Shown here piece after piece: positions 1 to 7,755 of a stretch of 64,000 bases of DNA (its first letter is position 1; every line of letters begins with the position of its first letter). Source of the stretch: Nocardioidaceae bacterium SCSIO 66511. Lineage in GTDB: Bacteria; Actinomycetota; Actinomycetes; Propionibacteriales; Nocardioidaceae. Both the position numbers and the translations under genes were made by a program. The stretch spans positions 1,550,001 to 1,614,000 of the forward strand of contig CP095846.1 in assembly GCA_023100825.1 (NCBI GenBank), in the 5' to 3' direction. A model generated the notes under the pieces. The model was not told where the DNA came from and ran no database searches. It was given only the letters and a program-made list of their open reading frames with translations.

Positions 1-1
1 G

Positions 2-1024
2 TTCGTCGACGCGTTCGCCGACGTCGCCGCGTACGCGCAGGTCGTCGATGACTCATCGGAGCATCCGCTGTCGTTCTTCGAGCTGATCGTGGCAATGGCG
101 TACGCCGCGTTCGCGGACGCACCGGTCGAGGCGGGCATCGTCGAGGTGGGTATGGGCGGCACCTGGGACGCCACCAACGTCGCCGATGCACAGGTTGCCG
201 TCGTGACGCCGATCGACGTCGACCACAGCAGGTACCTCGGCGGCACTCCGGAGGAGATCGCCGTCGAGAAGGCCGGCATCATCAAGGCGCGCTCGCATGC
301 CGTGCTCGCGAACCAGTCGGCCGGAGTCGCCGATGTGCTGCTCGAGCGGGTGGCATCGGTCGGAGCCACCGTCGTACGCGAAGGCATCGACTTCGGTGTG
401 TCCGATCGCAACATCGCCGTCGGCGGTCAGCTGTTGACGATCGCGGGCACGGCTCGCTCGTACGACGAGATCTTCCTGCCCTTGCACGGCGCGTTCCAGG
501 CGCAGAACGCCGCCTGCGCGATCGCGGCGGTCGAGGGTTTCGTCGGCGGTAAGGAGCTCGACGAGGACCTCGTACGCGAGGCGTTCGCATCGTTGACGTC
601 GCCTGGGCGGCTGGAGGTCTTGCGCCGCAGCCCAACGGTGCTGCTCGACTCGGCGCACAACCCGCACGGAGTCCGGGCGACGGTCGAGGCGGTGCAGGAG
701 GCGTTCGCGCTGAGCCCGTTGGTCGGCGTTGTCGGTGTGATGGCCGACAAGGAGGTCGACGACATCCTCGACGAACTCGAACCGGCACTTGCCCAGATCG
801 TGTGTACGCAGAACACCACCGACCGGGCGATGCCGGCTGCCGAGCTCGCGGACATCGCCGAGGGGATCTTCGGCGTCGACCGCGTGCACCTTGCGCCGCG
901 TCTCGACGACGCGATCGAGCGGGCCATCGAGCTCGCGGAGTTCGGCGGGGTGCTGATCACCGGGTCAGTCGTGACCGCCGGTCAGGCGCGGATTCTGCTC
1001 GGCGGCAGTGAGGACGATCGCTGA
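2..1024 (+). CDS. folC: Folylpolyglutamate synthase/dihydrofolate synthase, 3' part
   Basis: The reading frame is already open at base 2, so the 5' part lies outside the window. The visible 340 residues carry FolC features: PLSFFE near the left edge, VGMGGTWDATN, the IDVDHSRYLG stretch and EKAGIIK typical of the ATP/ligase core, and a C-terminal Mur-ligase-like domain with LLDSAHNPHG. The enzyme adds glutamates to folates and, in bifunctional forms, makes dihydrofolate from dihydropteroate in the cytosol. The stop TGA overlaps the ATG of the next gene by one base, so the two are translationally coupled. Family assignment is firm. Whether the enzyme is bifunctional cannot be judged from the C-terminal part alone. 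Confidence 0.95.
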   Translation, partial: FVDAFADVAAYAQVVDDSSEHPLSFFELIVAMAYAAFADAPVEAGIVEVGMGGTWDATNVADAQVAVVTPIDVDHSRYLGGTPEEIAVEKAGIIKARSHAVLANQSAGVADVLLERVASVGATVVREGIDFGVSDRNIAVGGQLLTIAGTARSYDEIFLPLHGAFQAQNAACAIAAVEGFVGGKELDEDLVREAFASLTSPGRLEVLRRSPTVLLDSAHNPHGVRATVEAVQEAFALSPLVGVVGVMADKEVDDILDELEPALAQIVCTQNTTDRAMPAAELADIAEGIFGVDRVHLAPRLDDAIERAIELAEFGGVLITGSVVTAGQARILLGGSEDDR

Positions 1025-1350
1025 TGCGCGGTATGTGTGCGGCGATGCTGTTCTTCGAGGCGATCGTTCTCGGCCTCGCGACGCCGGTGATGATCGCGGT
1101 CGAGGACGTCGACACGACGGTGGCCCTGGTCACCGGTCTCGGTCTGGCGCTCGCGGCGCTGGTGGTCTCCGGCCTGCTCCGCTGGCCGTGGGCGTACAAC
1201 CTCGGGCACGCATTGCAGATCGCGGCGATCGCACTCGGGATCCTGGTGCCGATCATGTTCTTCATCGGTGCGATGTTCGCGGCGTTGTGGCTCGGGGCGT
1301 TCCTGCTCGGCCGCAAGATCGAGGCGGACAAGGCCGCGCGCTCGACCTAA
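1024..1350 (+). CDS. DUF4233 small membrane protein
   Basis: 108 residues with about three or four hydrophobic helices (roughly 5-22, 32-50, 56-75 and 77-97) and a short charged C-terminal tail. The length, helix pattern and position between folC and ndk match the DUF4233 family of actinobacteria, whose function is not known. The start ATG shares its A with the folC stop codon, so expression follows folC. A role close to folate or nucleotide metabolism is suggested only by the conserved neighbourhood. No catalytic motif is visible. Confidence 0.85.
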   Translation: MRGMCAAMLFFEAIVLGLATPVMIAVEDVDTTVALVTGLGLALAALVVSGLLRWPWAYNLGHALQIAAIALGILVPIMFFIGAMFAALWLGAFLLGRKIEADKAARST

Positions 1351-1365
1351 CCCCTCCCCGCTGGC

Positions 1366-1414
1366 CCGCACGTTTCGGCCCCGAAATCGCCGGATTTGGG
1401 GCAGGAACGTGCGG
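1366..1414. repeat. Long imperfect palindrome, terminator-like
   Basis: Left arm 1366-1388 and right arm 1393-1414 are inverted copies, from CCGCACGTT at the outer end to GAAATC/GATTTG at the centre, with about three mismatches and one bulge. The loop is only four bases. It sits between DUF4233 and the next promoter and could end the folC transcript, but there is no T-run after it, so a dispersed palindromic element is equally possible. Confidence 0.6.
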
Positions 1415-1445
1415 CCCACGGGGGTGGCGGTTGCGCGGTCGAGCG

Positions 1446-1464
1446 TTAGGTTAGGCTCACCTTC
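1446..1464 (+). promoter_or_regulatory. DtxR/IdeR-type iron box overlapping a leaderless -10
   Basis: TTAGGTTAGGCTCACCTTC agrees with the known DtxR/IdeR consensus at 16 of 19 positions. It abuts the ATG at 1465. Inside it lies TAGGCT (1452-1457), a TANNNT -10 placed seven bases before the ATG, so the message should start at or next to the A of ATG. A bound iron regulator would cover the -10 and start point. This predicts iron repression of the downstream binding protein. Confidence 0.8.
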
Positions 1465-2445
1465 ATGGTACGTTCCCGTCTCGCCGTTGGCTCGGCGCTT
1501 GCCCTCGCCGGCATCCTCGTCTCCACCACCCTGACCGCGTGCGGTTCCTCCGGCTCCGATGCGTCCGACTCGTCCGGGCCGACCGTCGAGGTCGAGCATC
1601 AGTACGGCACGACCGAGGTGGACGGAGTTCCGGAGCGGGTCGTCACCATCGACGTGCAGTGGACCGATGTGATGCTGTCGATGGGCGTCGAGCCGGTCGG
1701 CTACAGCGTCGACGGGCTCATGCCCGAGGGCGGCGAGCCTTGGCGAGAGGGCGAGCGGACCGGTGAGGAGCTGAGTCTCGACGACGGCGTACCTGTTGAG
1801 CAGATCGCCGCCCTCGAACCCGATCTGATCGTCGGCACGTACTCGATCGCCGACAAGCAGACGTACGAGCAGCTGTCGAAGATCGCGCCAACGGTCGCCG
1901 CGAAGTCGAAGATGGCGGTCGAGCCGTGGCAGGACCTGGTGACGACGGCCGGCGAGTTGCTCGATGAGCAGGACGAGGCGAAGGACGTGATCGCCGGCGT
2001 CGAGGGTGAGGTCGATTCGGTCGCATCGGACCTGCCGGGCCTACAGGGCAAGACGTTCGCTCTCGCGCAGTACCTGGTGAGCGACTCCTCACTGATCGCC
2101 GTCGCCGACGAGAACGACGGATCGAGCGTCCTGTTCAAGTCGCTCGGGATGACGATGCTGCCAACGCTGAAGAAGGAAGGGGAGGAAGCCGACATGCCGC
2201 GCGTCACCGTCTCGCCGGAACGTTCCGATCTGCTGGAGGCCGACTTCCTTGCCTTCCTCGTCAACGGTGGCGACGAGAGCGACCTCGTCGATATCCCCGG
2301 GTTCGACCAGCTGCCGGCGTCGAAGTCCGGGGCGGTCGCCGTGCTCGACTACGCGACGGTCGTCGGGATCAACACGCCCACGCCACTGTCGATCCCGTAC
2401 GCCCTCGACCAGATGAAGCCCTATCTCGAGCAGGCCGCGAAGTAG
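1465..2445 (+). CDS. Iron-siderophore ABC transporter substrate-binding lipoprotein
   Basis: 326 residues. The N-terminus is a lipoprotein signal: MVRSRL, a hydrophobic stretch, then lipobox LTAC with Cys26 as the lipidation site, followed by a Ser/Gly/Asp linker. The mature part has the FecB/FepB (TroA-like) pattern: a VPERVVTIDVQWTDVMLSMG segment, an ALEPDLIVGTYS segment and a C-terminal TPLSIPYALDQMKPYL. It would bind ferric siderophore at the cell surface and deliver it to a FecCD-type permease. No permease is adjacent, so the partner may be the importer at 50.4-53.5 kb. The iron box directly upstream supports an iron role. The exact ligand is unknown. Confidence 0.88.
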   Translation: MVRSRLAVGSALALAGILVSTTLTACGSSGSDASDSSGPTVEVEHQYGTTEVDGVPERVVTIDVQWTDVMLSMGVEPVGYSVDGLMPEGGEPWREGERTGEELSLDDGVPVEQIAALEPDLIVGTYSIADKQTYEQLSKIAPTVAAKSKMAVEPWQDLVTTAGELLDEQDEAKDVIAGVEGEVDSVASDLPGLQGKTFALAQYLVSDSSLIAVADENDGSSVLFKSLGMTMLPTLKKEGEEADMPRVTVSPERSDLLEADFLAFLVNGGDESDLVDIPGFDQLPASKSGAVAVLDYATVVGINTPTPLSIPYALDQMKPYLEQAAK

Positions 2446-2463
2446 TCGACACGCCGTACCGTC

Positions 2464-2469
2464 TAGTCT
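2464..2469 (+). promoter_or_regulatory. Leaderless -10 for ndk
   Basis: TAGTCT (TANNNT) followed by seven bases and the ATG at 2477, with no ribosome binding site between. The mRNA is predicted to begin at or within a base of the start codon. Confidence 0.55.
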
Positions 2470-2476
2470 TTCGGCC

Positions 2477-2884
2477 ATGTCAGAACGCACACTCGTCCTG
2501 CTCAAGCCCGATGCCGTCAGCCGGGGCCTCGTCGGAGAGCTCATCGGCCGCTACGAGGCGAAAGGACTGTCGATCGTCGCGCTGGAGTCACGCACGATCG
2601 ACGGCGAGCAAGCAGACCGTCACTATGCCGAGCACGTCGAGCGCGATTTCTACCCGCCGTTGCGCGCGTTCGTGACCTCGGGCCCGATGGTCGCGATGGT
2701 GCTCGAGGGCGACGAGGCGATCGACGTCGTTCGGACCCTCAACGGCGCGACCGACGGACGCAAGGCGGCACCGGGGTCGATCCGCGGCGACCTGAGCCTG
2801 TCGAACCGCGAGAACCTCGTACACGGATCCGACTCCGCGGACTCCGCCAAGCGCGAGATCGCGCTCTGGTTCCCCGACCTCTGA
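2477..2884 (+). CDS. ndk: Nucleoside diphosphate kinase
   Basis: 135 residues, the usual length for bacterial Ndk. Seen: Lys10 in LVLLKPDAV, the DGRKAAPGSIRGD loop, and the catalytic His116 in ENLVHGSDS, which carries the phosphate between nucleotides. The cytosolic enzyme balances NTP and dNTP pools using ATP. The folC-DUF4233-ndk order is common in actinobacteria, though here a siderophore-binding gene is inserted between DUF4233 and ndk. The start is set by a leaderless -10 seven bases upstream. Confidence 0.97.
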   Translation: MSERTLVLLKPDAVSRGLVGELIGRYEAKGLSIVALESRTIDGEQADRHYAEHVERDFYPPLRAFVTSGPMVAMVLEGDEAIDVVRTLNGATDGRKAAPGSIRGDLSLSNRENLVHGSDSADSAKREIALWFPDL

Positions 2885-2902
2885 GCCCGCTGACTAGCGG
2901 TG

Positions 2903-2920
2903 GCTGCCTTCCAAGGCAGC
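2903..2920 (+). terminator. Hairpin after ndk
   Basis: GCTGCCT, a four-base loop TCCA, then AGGCAGC: a perfect seven-pair stem 18 bases after the ndk stop. Only a weak TTGT follows, so termination efficiency is uncertain. Confidence 0.5.
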
Positions 2921-3343
2921 TTGTCGCTGTCCACGCTAAGTGTCCCTTGGGAGAGTGACCACTTGGCTTGGGCGTACGCCTGCGGGGTGCGGCGGTACGA
3001 GCGAATGAACTTCTGCCACGGGGGCCACGTACGTACCAACGAGCACGGCAACGACTCACTTTGCACTGCGTACCTGCCATGCGAAGCGGTGCTTCACCAT
3101 GTTCACTTGGTAAAGCACCAAGGAGCGACCCCGCAATAGCCAGCCGAATCGGGAAAGCCGGCGAGCAACCCGAGCCGGTAGCTGCGGCTCCCGCGTCGCC
3201 GCGTCTTTTGCCCAGCCGAAGCAGGGGAAAAGCCGACAGCGATGCGGAATCGGGCAGACGGGTGATCGTACCGAAGATGCGGGAGAGCCGACAGCGACGA
3301 GGACTCGGACACCCGGGTAGTCGCACCGAAGGAACGAAACCGA
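2921..3343. other. Gene-free region with imperfect direct repeats
   Basis: About 420 bases between convergent ndk and the ThDP enzyme. Open frames exist on both strands but none has a family signature, a convincing start or normal codon use. The right part holds two imperfect direct repeats of about 52 bases (3225-3276 and 3281-3332; shared core AGCCGACAGCGA...ACCGAAG) and a weaker related copy at 3151-3192. I see no tRNA or known RNA structure. It may be a decayed gene or a dispersed intergenic repeat. Confidence 0.5.
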
Positions 3344-4981
3344 TCAGTGGCCGAAGGCCTCTGCGAGCCACCACGCTGGCTCATCGGTCGTGACCAGCGC
3401 GTCGACCAACAGCGGTGACGTACGTGGTCCGGCGAGCCACTCGTCGAGCGGGCCGAGATCGGCCGGGCTCCGCACCGTGACGGCCTGGTAGCCGTAGCCC
3501 CTGGCGATCGACGCGAAGTCGGTCTGCGGGAACCGTACGGTGGACAGGTCGGCCCCCGACGACGCGAAGTGGTGCACCTCGGCGCCGTATGCCGCGTCGT
3601 TGTACACGATGACGAGCATCGGCAGGCCAAGGCGTACGACCGTCTCCAACTCGGCCGCGGCCATCAGCAGCCCGCCGTCGCCGACTGCGGCGACGGGCAG
3701 CCGCTCGGGTTGCGCGAGCGCGGCACCGATGGCCGTGGCGAGACCGAGGCCGATCGACTGGTACGCCTGAGTGAAGCAGAAACCGCGCTCGTCCGGTACC
3801 CGCAGGAACATGCTCGGGTATCCCATGAAGTTGCCCGAGTCGACTCCGACGACGCGCTCGGCCGGTAGCCGTGCGTCGATGGCCGCGGTCAACGTACGCG
3901 GGTCGATGCGCTCGTCGGTGCTCGTATCGTCGTACGGAGTGCGCAGCCACTCGCCGCGCTCGGCGATCGCGGCGCCGACGGCGTCGGTCCGATAGCCGGT
4001 TGTCGTTCGTACGCCGAGCTCGTCGGCAACGGCGCGCGCAGTCTCCGCAACGTCGCCGAGCACGCCGAGGCCGATCTCGCGATGGGCGCCGAGCGCCTGT
4101 TGCTCATCGTCGACCTGGACCAAGTACGCATCCGGACCGATCAACCTGCCGTGCCGGGTGGTCCACATGTTCAGGGCGGTGCCCCAACCGACCACGACGT
4201 CCGCATCGGCGATCAGCTCGGCGGCCAGGGGAGATGCGAAGCCACCCGAGACGTCAAGCGTCCAAGGGTTCTCGCGGAGGAGGCCCTTCGCCACCGCAGA
4301 CGTGGCGACCAGCGCACCGCATTGCTCCGCAAGGGTTTCGAGCGCCGTGCGGGCGGCGTCGCTGCGTGCACCACGACCTGCGATGAACACCGGCCGCTCG
4401 GCGCGGGAGAGCGCCGCGGTCAGCGCCTGTACGTCCGTTGGGTCGGGCGCGACGGGCGGAGGTGCCTCGGGGGCGGGGGTCGGCGCTGCGAGATCGCGAA
4501 CCTCGGCCTCCGCTACGCCGATCGGCAGGTTCAGCAGCACCGTACGACGTTCGTGCCGTGCCATCGCAACGGCGCGTACGGCTGTCTCGACCGCCGACTC
4601 GGCGGCTTCGACCCGCAACGACCGGGCACCGACCGCCTCGGCGAGACCCGCTTGGTCGACGTAGAAGTTCGACCGCGGAGCCGTCGCCTCGGCCGCGACG
4701 ACGACCATCGGTGTGCGGCTCTTCGCCGCTTCGGTGATACCGGTCATCGCGTTCGTCAACCCGCAGCCCTGATGCACGGTCACCGCTGCGACCCGGCCGC
4801 TCGTACGCGCGTACGCGTCGGCCATCGTCGCCGCGCCGCCCTCGTGCCTGGCTGCGACGAACGATGTGCCGGCGGCCACCATCGCGTTGGTCACCGCGAA
4901 GTTGCCGGATCCGACGACACCGAAGGTGCGCTCGATGCCGGCCCCGACGAGTGCCCGGCCGACGGCTTCCGCGACGTTCAC
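3344..4981 (-). CDS. Thiamine-diphosphate-dependent enzyme (acetolactate synthase/benzoylformate decarboxylase-like)
   Basis: 545 residues. The N-terminal Pyr domain carries the catalytic glutamate in FVAARHEGGAATMADAYAR (Glu47). A middle domain spans about 190-330. The C-terminal PP domain holds GDGG followed by about 25 residues and YNDAAYG, the metal and pyrophosphate site. This fits 2-oxo acid decarboxylases and carboligases. GTG at 4981 is chosen because it overlaps the upstream stop in GTGA; the frame runs further upstream but that part is a shadow of the cyclase gene. Coupling to a cyclase-family hydrolase suggests it acts on a ring-opened 2-oxo acid such as isatinate. Substrate is inferred, not shown. 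Confidence 0.85.
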   Translation of the reverse strand: MNVAEAVGRALVGAGIERTFGVVGSGNFAVTNAMVAAGTSFVAARHEGGAATMADAYARTSGRVAAVTVHQGCGLTNAMTGITEAAKSRTPMVVVAAEATAPRSNFYVDQAGLAEAVGARSLRVEAAESAVETAVRAVAMARHERRTVLLNLPIGVAEAEVRDLAAPTPAPEAPPPVAPDPTDVQALTAALSRAERPVFIAGRGARSDAARTALETLAEQCGALVATSAVAKGLLRENPWTLDVSGGFASPLAAELIADADVVVGWGTALNMWTTRHGRLIGPDAYLVQVDDEQQALGAHREIGLGVLGDVAETARAVADELGVRTTTGYRTDAVGAAIAERGEWLRTPYDDTSTDERIDPRTLTAAIDARLPAERVVGVDSGNFMGYPSMFLRVPDERGFCFTQAYQSIGLGLATAIGAALAQPERLPVAAVGDGGLLMAAAELETVVRLGLPMLVIVYNDAAYGAEVHHFASSGADLSTVRFPQTDFASIARGYGYQAVTVRSPADLGPLDEWLAGPRTSPLLVDALVTTDEPAWWLAEAFGH

Positions 4982-5754
4982 GGGTGTTCGACCAGCGCGA
5001 GCACCCGGGCCGGTGCGCCGGAGCCGGTCACGATGGGGAGCGGCCCGGCGACGATCACCGCGCCCGTCGGCGGCAGCTGGGCGAGGTTCTGCAGCTGGGT
5101 GAGTCCGTACTTGTCGTTGCCCATCAGCATCGAGTGGCAGGGGAACATCGGGTCGAACCCGGCCGCCGCACCTGCGTCGGTGCCGACCGTCTCGACACCC
5201 ATGCCGATGACCGGCGACTCCTCGGCCACCCACCGGGCTGCCTCGACCGACAGACCCGGCGTGTGCGGCCCGGACTCGTCGGCGTTGGTCATCTCCTTCT
5301 GGGAGTGAGATCGCGCATCCCACCCGGTGCGTACGAGCAGCCAGCCGCCGTCGGGGAGGGAACCGTGCTCGGCCTCCCAGCTGCGGATGTGGTCGACCTC
5401 GACCAGGAAGTCGGGGTCAGCGTCGGCCTCGGCGGAGAAGTCGAGCACCGCTGCCGGGCCGATCAGCCGGCGCGCGGGCACCGACGCGATGTCGGCGCCG
5501 TCCTTGCCGCTGACCCAGTGGTTCGGTGCGTCGAAGTGCGTGCCGGTGTGCTCGCCGGTACGGAAGTTGTTCCAGTACCACGCCGGCCCGCGGTCGTCGT
5601 ACCGGCTGATCTCATCGAGCTCGAACTGTGCGGTCTGCCCGAACTGCGGCGGTAGCTCGAGTACGGGCGTCTCCGCCGACAGCGGCGCGGTCAGATCGAC
5701 CACCTCGATCGCACCCGAGCGAAGTGCTGTGGTCAGGTCGGAAAGTACGGACAT
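4978..5754 (-). CDS. Cyclase-family metal-dependent hydrolase (kynurenine formamidase/isatin hydrolase-like)
   Basis: 258 residues, matching the cyclase family (PF04199). The metal-binding signature HTGTHFDAPNHW is at about residues 69-80, with further conserved stretches LLVRTGWD and PCHSMLMGNDKYGLTQL. Family members include kynurenine formamidase (KynB) and the Mn-dependent isatin hydrolase, both opening N-acyl or lactam bonds of indole-derived compounds. A good AGGAGG ribosome site precedes the ATG. Its stop overlaps the start of the ThDP enzyme, so the two probably act in sequence. Substrate choice between N-formylkynurenine, isatin or an unrelated amide or lactone cannot be made from sequence. 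Confidence 0.85.
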   Translation of the reverse strand: MSVLSDLTTALRSGAIEVVDLTAPLSAETPVLELPPQFGQTAQFELDEISRYDDRGPAWYWNNFRTGEHTGTHFDAPNHWVSGKDGADIASVPARRLIGPAAVLDFSAEADADPDFLVEVDHIRSWEAEHGSLPDGGWLLVRTGWDARSHSQKEMTNADESGPHTPGLSVEAARWVAEESPVIGMGVETVGTDAGAAAGFDPMFPCHSMLMGNDKYGLTQLQNLAQLPPTGAVIVAGPLPIVTGSGAPARVLALVEHP

Positions 5755-5804
5755 GGTTCCTCCTGCGGAGCGGTGGTGGCGGTAAGACTACGGCCTGGTG
5801 GTGG

Positions 5805-7280
5805 TTACAGAGCTGGGTCTGCGGATACGGGCTCCGAGGGGCGTTCCTTGACCTGGATGCCGCCGGGACCCTCGAACGTACGGCCCCACCCGGTGGCCAC
5901 CGAGATCACCATGATCACGGTCAGCACGAGCGGGTAGAGGCAGGCAACGAAGATCGTGGTCGGCGAGAGATGTGGCATGCCGTCGACACCGCCGGTCAGC
6001 TGGCTTGCGATGAACAGGAACGCGCTCAGCGCCGGAAGGACGCAGGCGATGCCGATCGCGAAGCAGTCCATCACGTTGGCGCGGCGGTACGGATGGAGCC
6101 CGACGCTCGCACCGATGCGGTCGACGACCGAGCCGAACGTGACGATGGATGGTCCGACCGCGCCGGCGAACAGTACGGTCACGATGGACTGGCCGCCGGC
6201 GATCGCCACCTCGGCTCCAGTGGGCGTACCCGCGAACTTCGACTCGGTGATCTTCTTGATGACGAGCTCGAGTACGCCCGCGCGCTGCAGGATGCCGAGC
6301 ATTCCGAACACGCTGAGGCTCAGCCCGATGATCGGCAACATGTCGGCGACCCCTGCGACCAGGAAGCCTTCGGCGACGCCGTCGGTTACCGAAGCGACTC
6401 CGCTGGGCTCCATCAGGCCCGTGGCGAGCGCGGTGACGGTGCCGACGATGAGGCCGACGGTGATTGCGAGGTAGAGGTTGCGCTTCCAGAACGCGACGAC
6501 GAAGAGGGCCGCGATCGGGATCAACATCAGCAGGCCTCGCGGTGAGGCGTCCGCGTCGGCCGTTGCCGAGCTGTCGGAGCCGATGAACACGGCGCCGATG
6601 ACGAGATACAGAGCGAAGCTGATCACTGCGGCGGTGAGCGCGTACTTGACGCGCGCGGCAACGACGCCGCCGACGTCGGCGACGCCGGGGCGTGTCCGGT
6701 ACCGCTGCGTCGCCGCCGAGACGATCGACGTGTCGGAGATCGGCGCGAGGTTGTCACCGAACAGCGAGCCGGCCAGGATCGCTCCGGCGAGCAGCGTCGG
6801 ACTGGCGTCGAGCGCCGCTCCTGCGGGGTAGAAGATCGGGAACGCCGTGAACATCGTGCCGAGCGACGTACCGGTCGACATGGACATGGCGCACGCCGCG
6901 AGGAACACGATCGCCGGGAAGATGTCGCCACCGACTCCGAGCTCGGTGGCTAGCCATACGAAGCCCTCGGAGACGCCCGTGGACTCGACCAGCGCCGCGA
7001 GCGGGCCGACGATGAACAAGATCAACGTCACGGTGATCGCGATCGGGGTCGCGATGCCGCTGACGACGCCGTCCCAGAATGCCTCGTAGTCGGTGGCGAA
7101 CAGCGCGGCGATCATCATGCCGACGAGCGCGGACATGGTGAGTGCGTTCATGTCGAACGCGTTCAAGAACAGGAAGTACGACGCCGCTCCGATGATGAAG
7201 AACAGCGGGGCGATGAAGGCGCCGGCGATCCCTATCCGGAAGGTGAGCCGTTCGGGTCTGGTCTGTTCGGTTGTGTCCAT
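5805..7280 (-). CDS. NhaC-family Na+/H+ antiporter-like transporter
   Basis: 491 residues with about eleven hydrophobic helices. The SLFGDNLAPISDTSIVSA segment is characteristic of NhaC-type antiporters, and a second broken-helix region includes IAGGQSIVTVLFAGAVGPS. NhaC proteins exchange Na+ or organic anions across the membrane, and some (for example malate/lactate antiporters) move carboxylates. Within a catabolic operon a substrate or product exchange role is plausible. A GGAG ribosome site lies upstream. The gap to the cyclase gene is 50 bases. Confidence 0.87.
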   Translation of the reverse strand: MDTTEQTRPERLTFRIGIAGAFIAPLFFIIGAASYFLFLNAFDMNALTMSALVGMMIAALFATDYEAFWDGVVSGIATPIAITVTLILFIVGPLAALVESTGVSEGFVWLATELGVGGDIFPAIVFLAACAMSMSTGTSLGTMFTAFPIFYPAGAALDASPTLLAGAILAGSLFGDNLAPISDTSIVSAATQRYRTRPGVADVGGVVAARVKYALTAAVISFALYLVIGAVFIGSDSSATADADASPRGLLMLIPIAALFVVAFWKRNLYLAITVGLIVGTVTALATGLMEPSGVASVTDGVAEGFLVAGVADMLPIIGLSLSVFGMLGILQRAGVLELVIKKITESKFAGTPTGAEVAIAGGQSIVTVLFAGAVGPSIVTFGSVVDRIGASVGLHPYRRANVMDCFAIGIACVLPALSAFLFIASQLTGGVDGMPHLSPTTIFVACLYPLVLTVIMVISVATGWGRTFEGPGGIQVKERPSEPVSADPAL

Positions 7281-7382
7281 TGGTGACTCCGTTGGTGGTC
7301 TGCGGTCCCCGTCGTGCCCCCAGGTGGTGTGTGGTGCCCCTCTTGCTCGGCTCGGTCGTGAAGGTTCAGTTGTCCAGCAGGC

Positions 7383-7748
7383 TCAGTTGTCTAGAAGAAA
7401 GAGCTTCCGGCCGGCCCTCGCCTCGAAGCGGAAGTAGCGGTCGGCGCGCATCCCGTCGACGGTCGTACGCGCGCGGTTGACGATCGCGACGAGCCGTTCG
7501 ATCGACTCGACCTCGGCCAGGATGAAGAACGCGTACTGCAGCGAACCCGGTTGCCCGACGAGGAAATAGTCGTCGTCGAACGACGCGATCACGTCGAGGC
7601 CCATCTCGCGCCAGTCGTCGAGCAGCGCGCGAAGCGCAGGCAGCGCCTGCTCCTCCCGCTCGTGGTCGGATGCGGCGTACCACGTCTCTCGGCAGGCGCC
7701 GAAGACCATCACGCGTACGGGATGCTCGAGCGCCGGTGGGTCGTACAT
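7383..7748 (-). CDS. Small protein of unknown function in the ThDP/cyclase operon
   Basis: 121 residues from ATG 7748 (GTG at 7754 is an alternative; an AGGTGA motif fits the ATG). Not confidently recognised. It is soluble, with alternating strands and helices (VRVMVFGACRETW..., WREMGLDVIASFDDDYFLV..., QYAFFILAEVESIERLVAIVNRAR), resembling small alpha/beta-barrel proteins often found in aromatic-degradation clusters. It starts just after the class-V PLP gene and precedes the antiporter by about 100 bases. The last codons and stop (CTAGACAACTGA) are echoed by a near-identical copy just downstream. Accessory or enzymatic role unknown. Confidence 0.7.
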   Translation of the reverse strand: MYDPPALEHPVRVMVFGACRETWYAASDHEREEQALPALRALLDDWREMGLDVIASFDDDYFLVGQPGSLQYAFFILAEVESIERLVAIVNRARTTVDGMRADRYFRFEARAGRKLFLLDN

Positions 7749-7755
7749 GCTCACC

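Noticed and set aside
3225-3332. Possible CRISPR array
   Set aside because: Only two or three diverged units, adjacent rather than separated by uniform spacers, and no cas gene.
4082-5308. Long plus-strand open frame opposite the cyclase and ThDP genes
   Set aside because: Arg/Gly-rich composition with no motif; it mirrors two genes with full family signatures on the minus strand.
5628-6545. Plus-strand open frame of about 305 codons
   Set aside because: Antisense to the NhaC-type gene; composition is typical of high-GC shadow frames.
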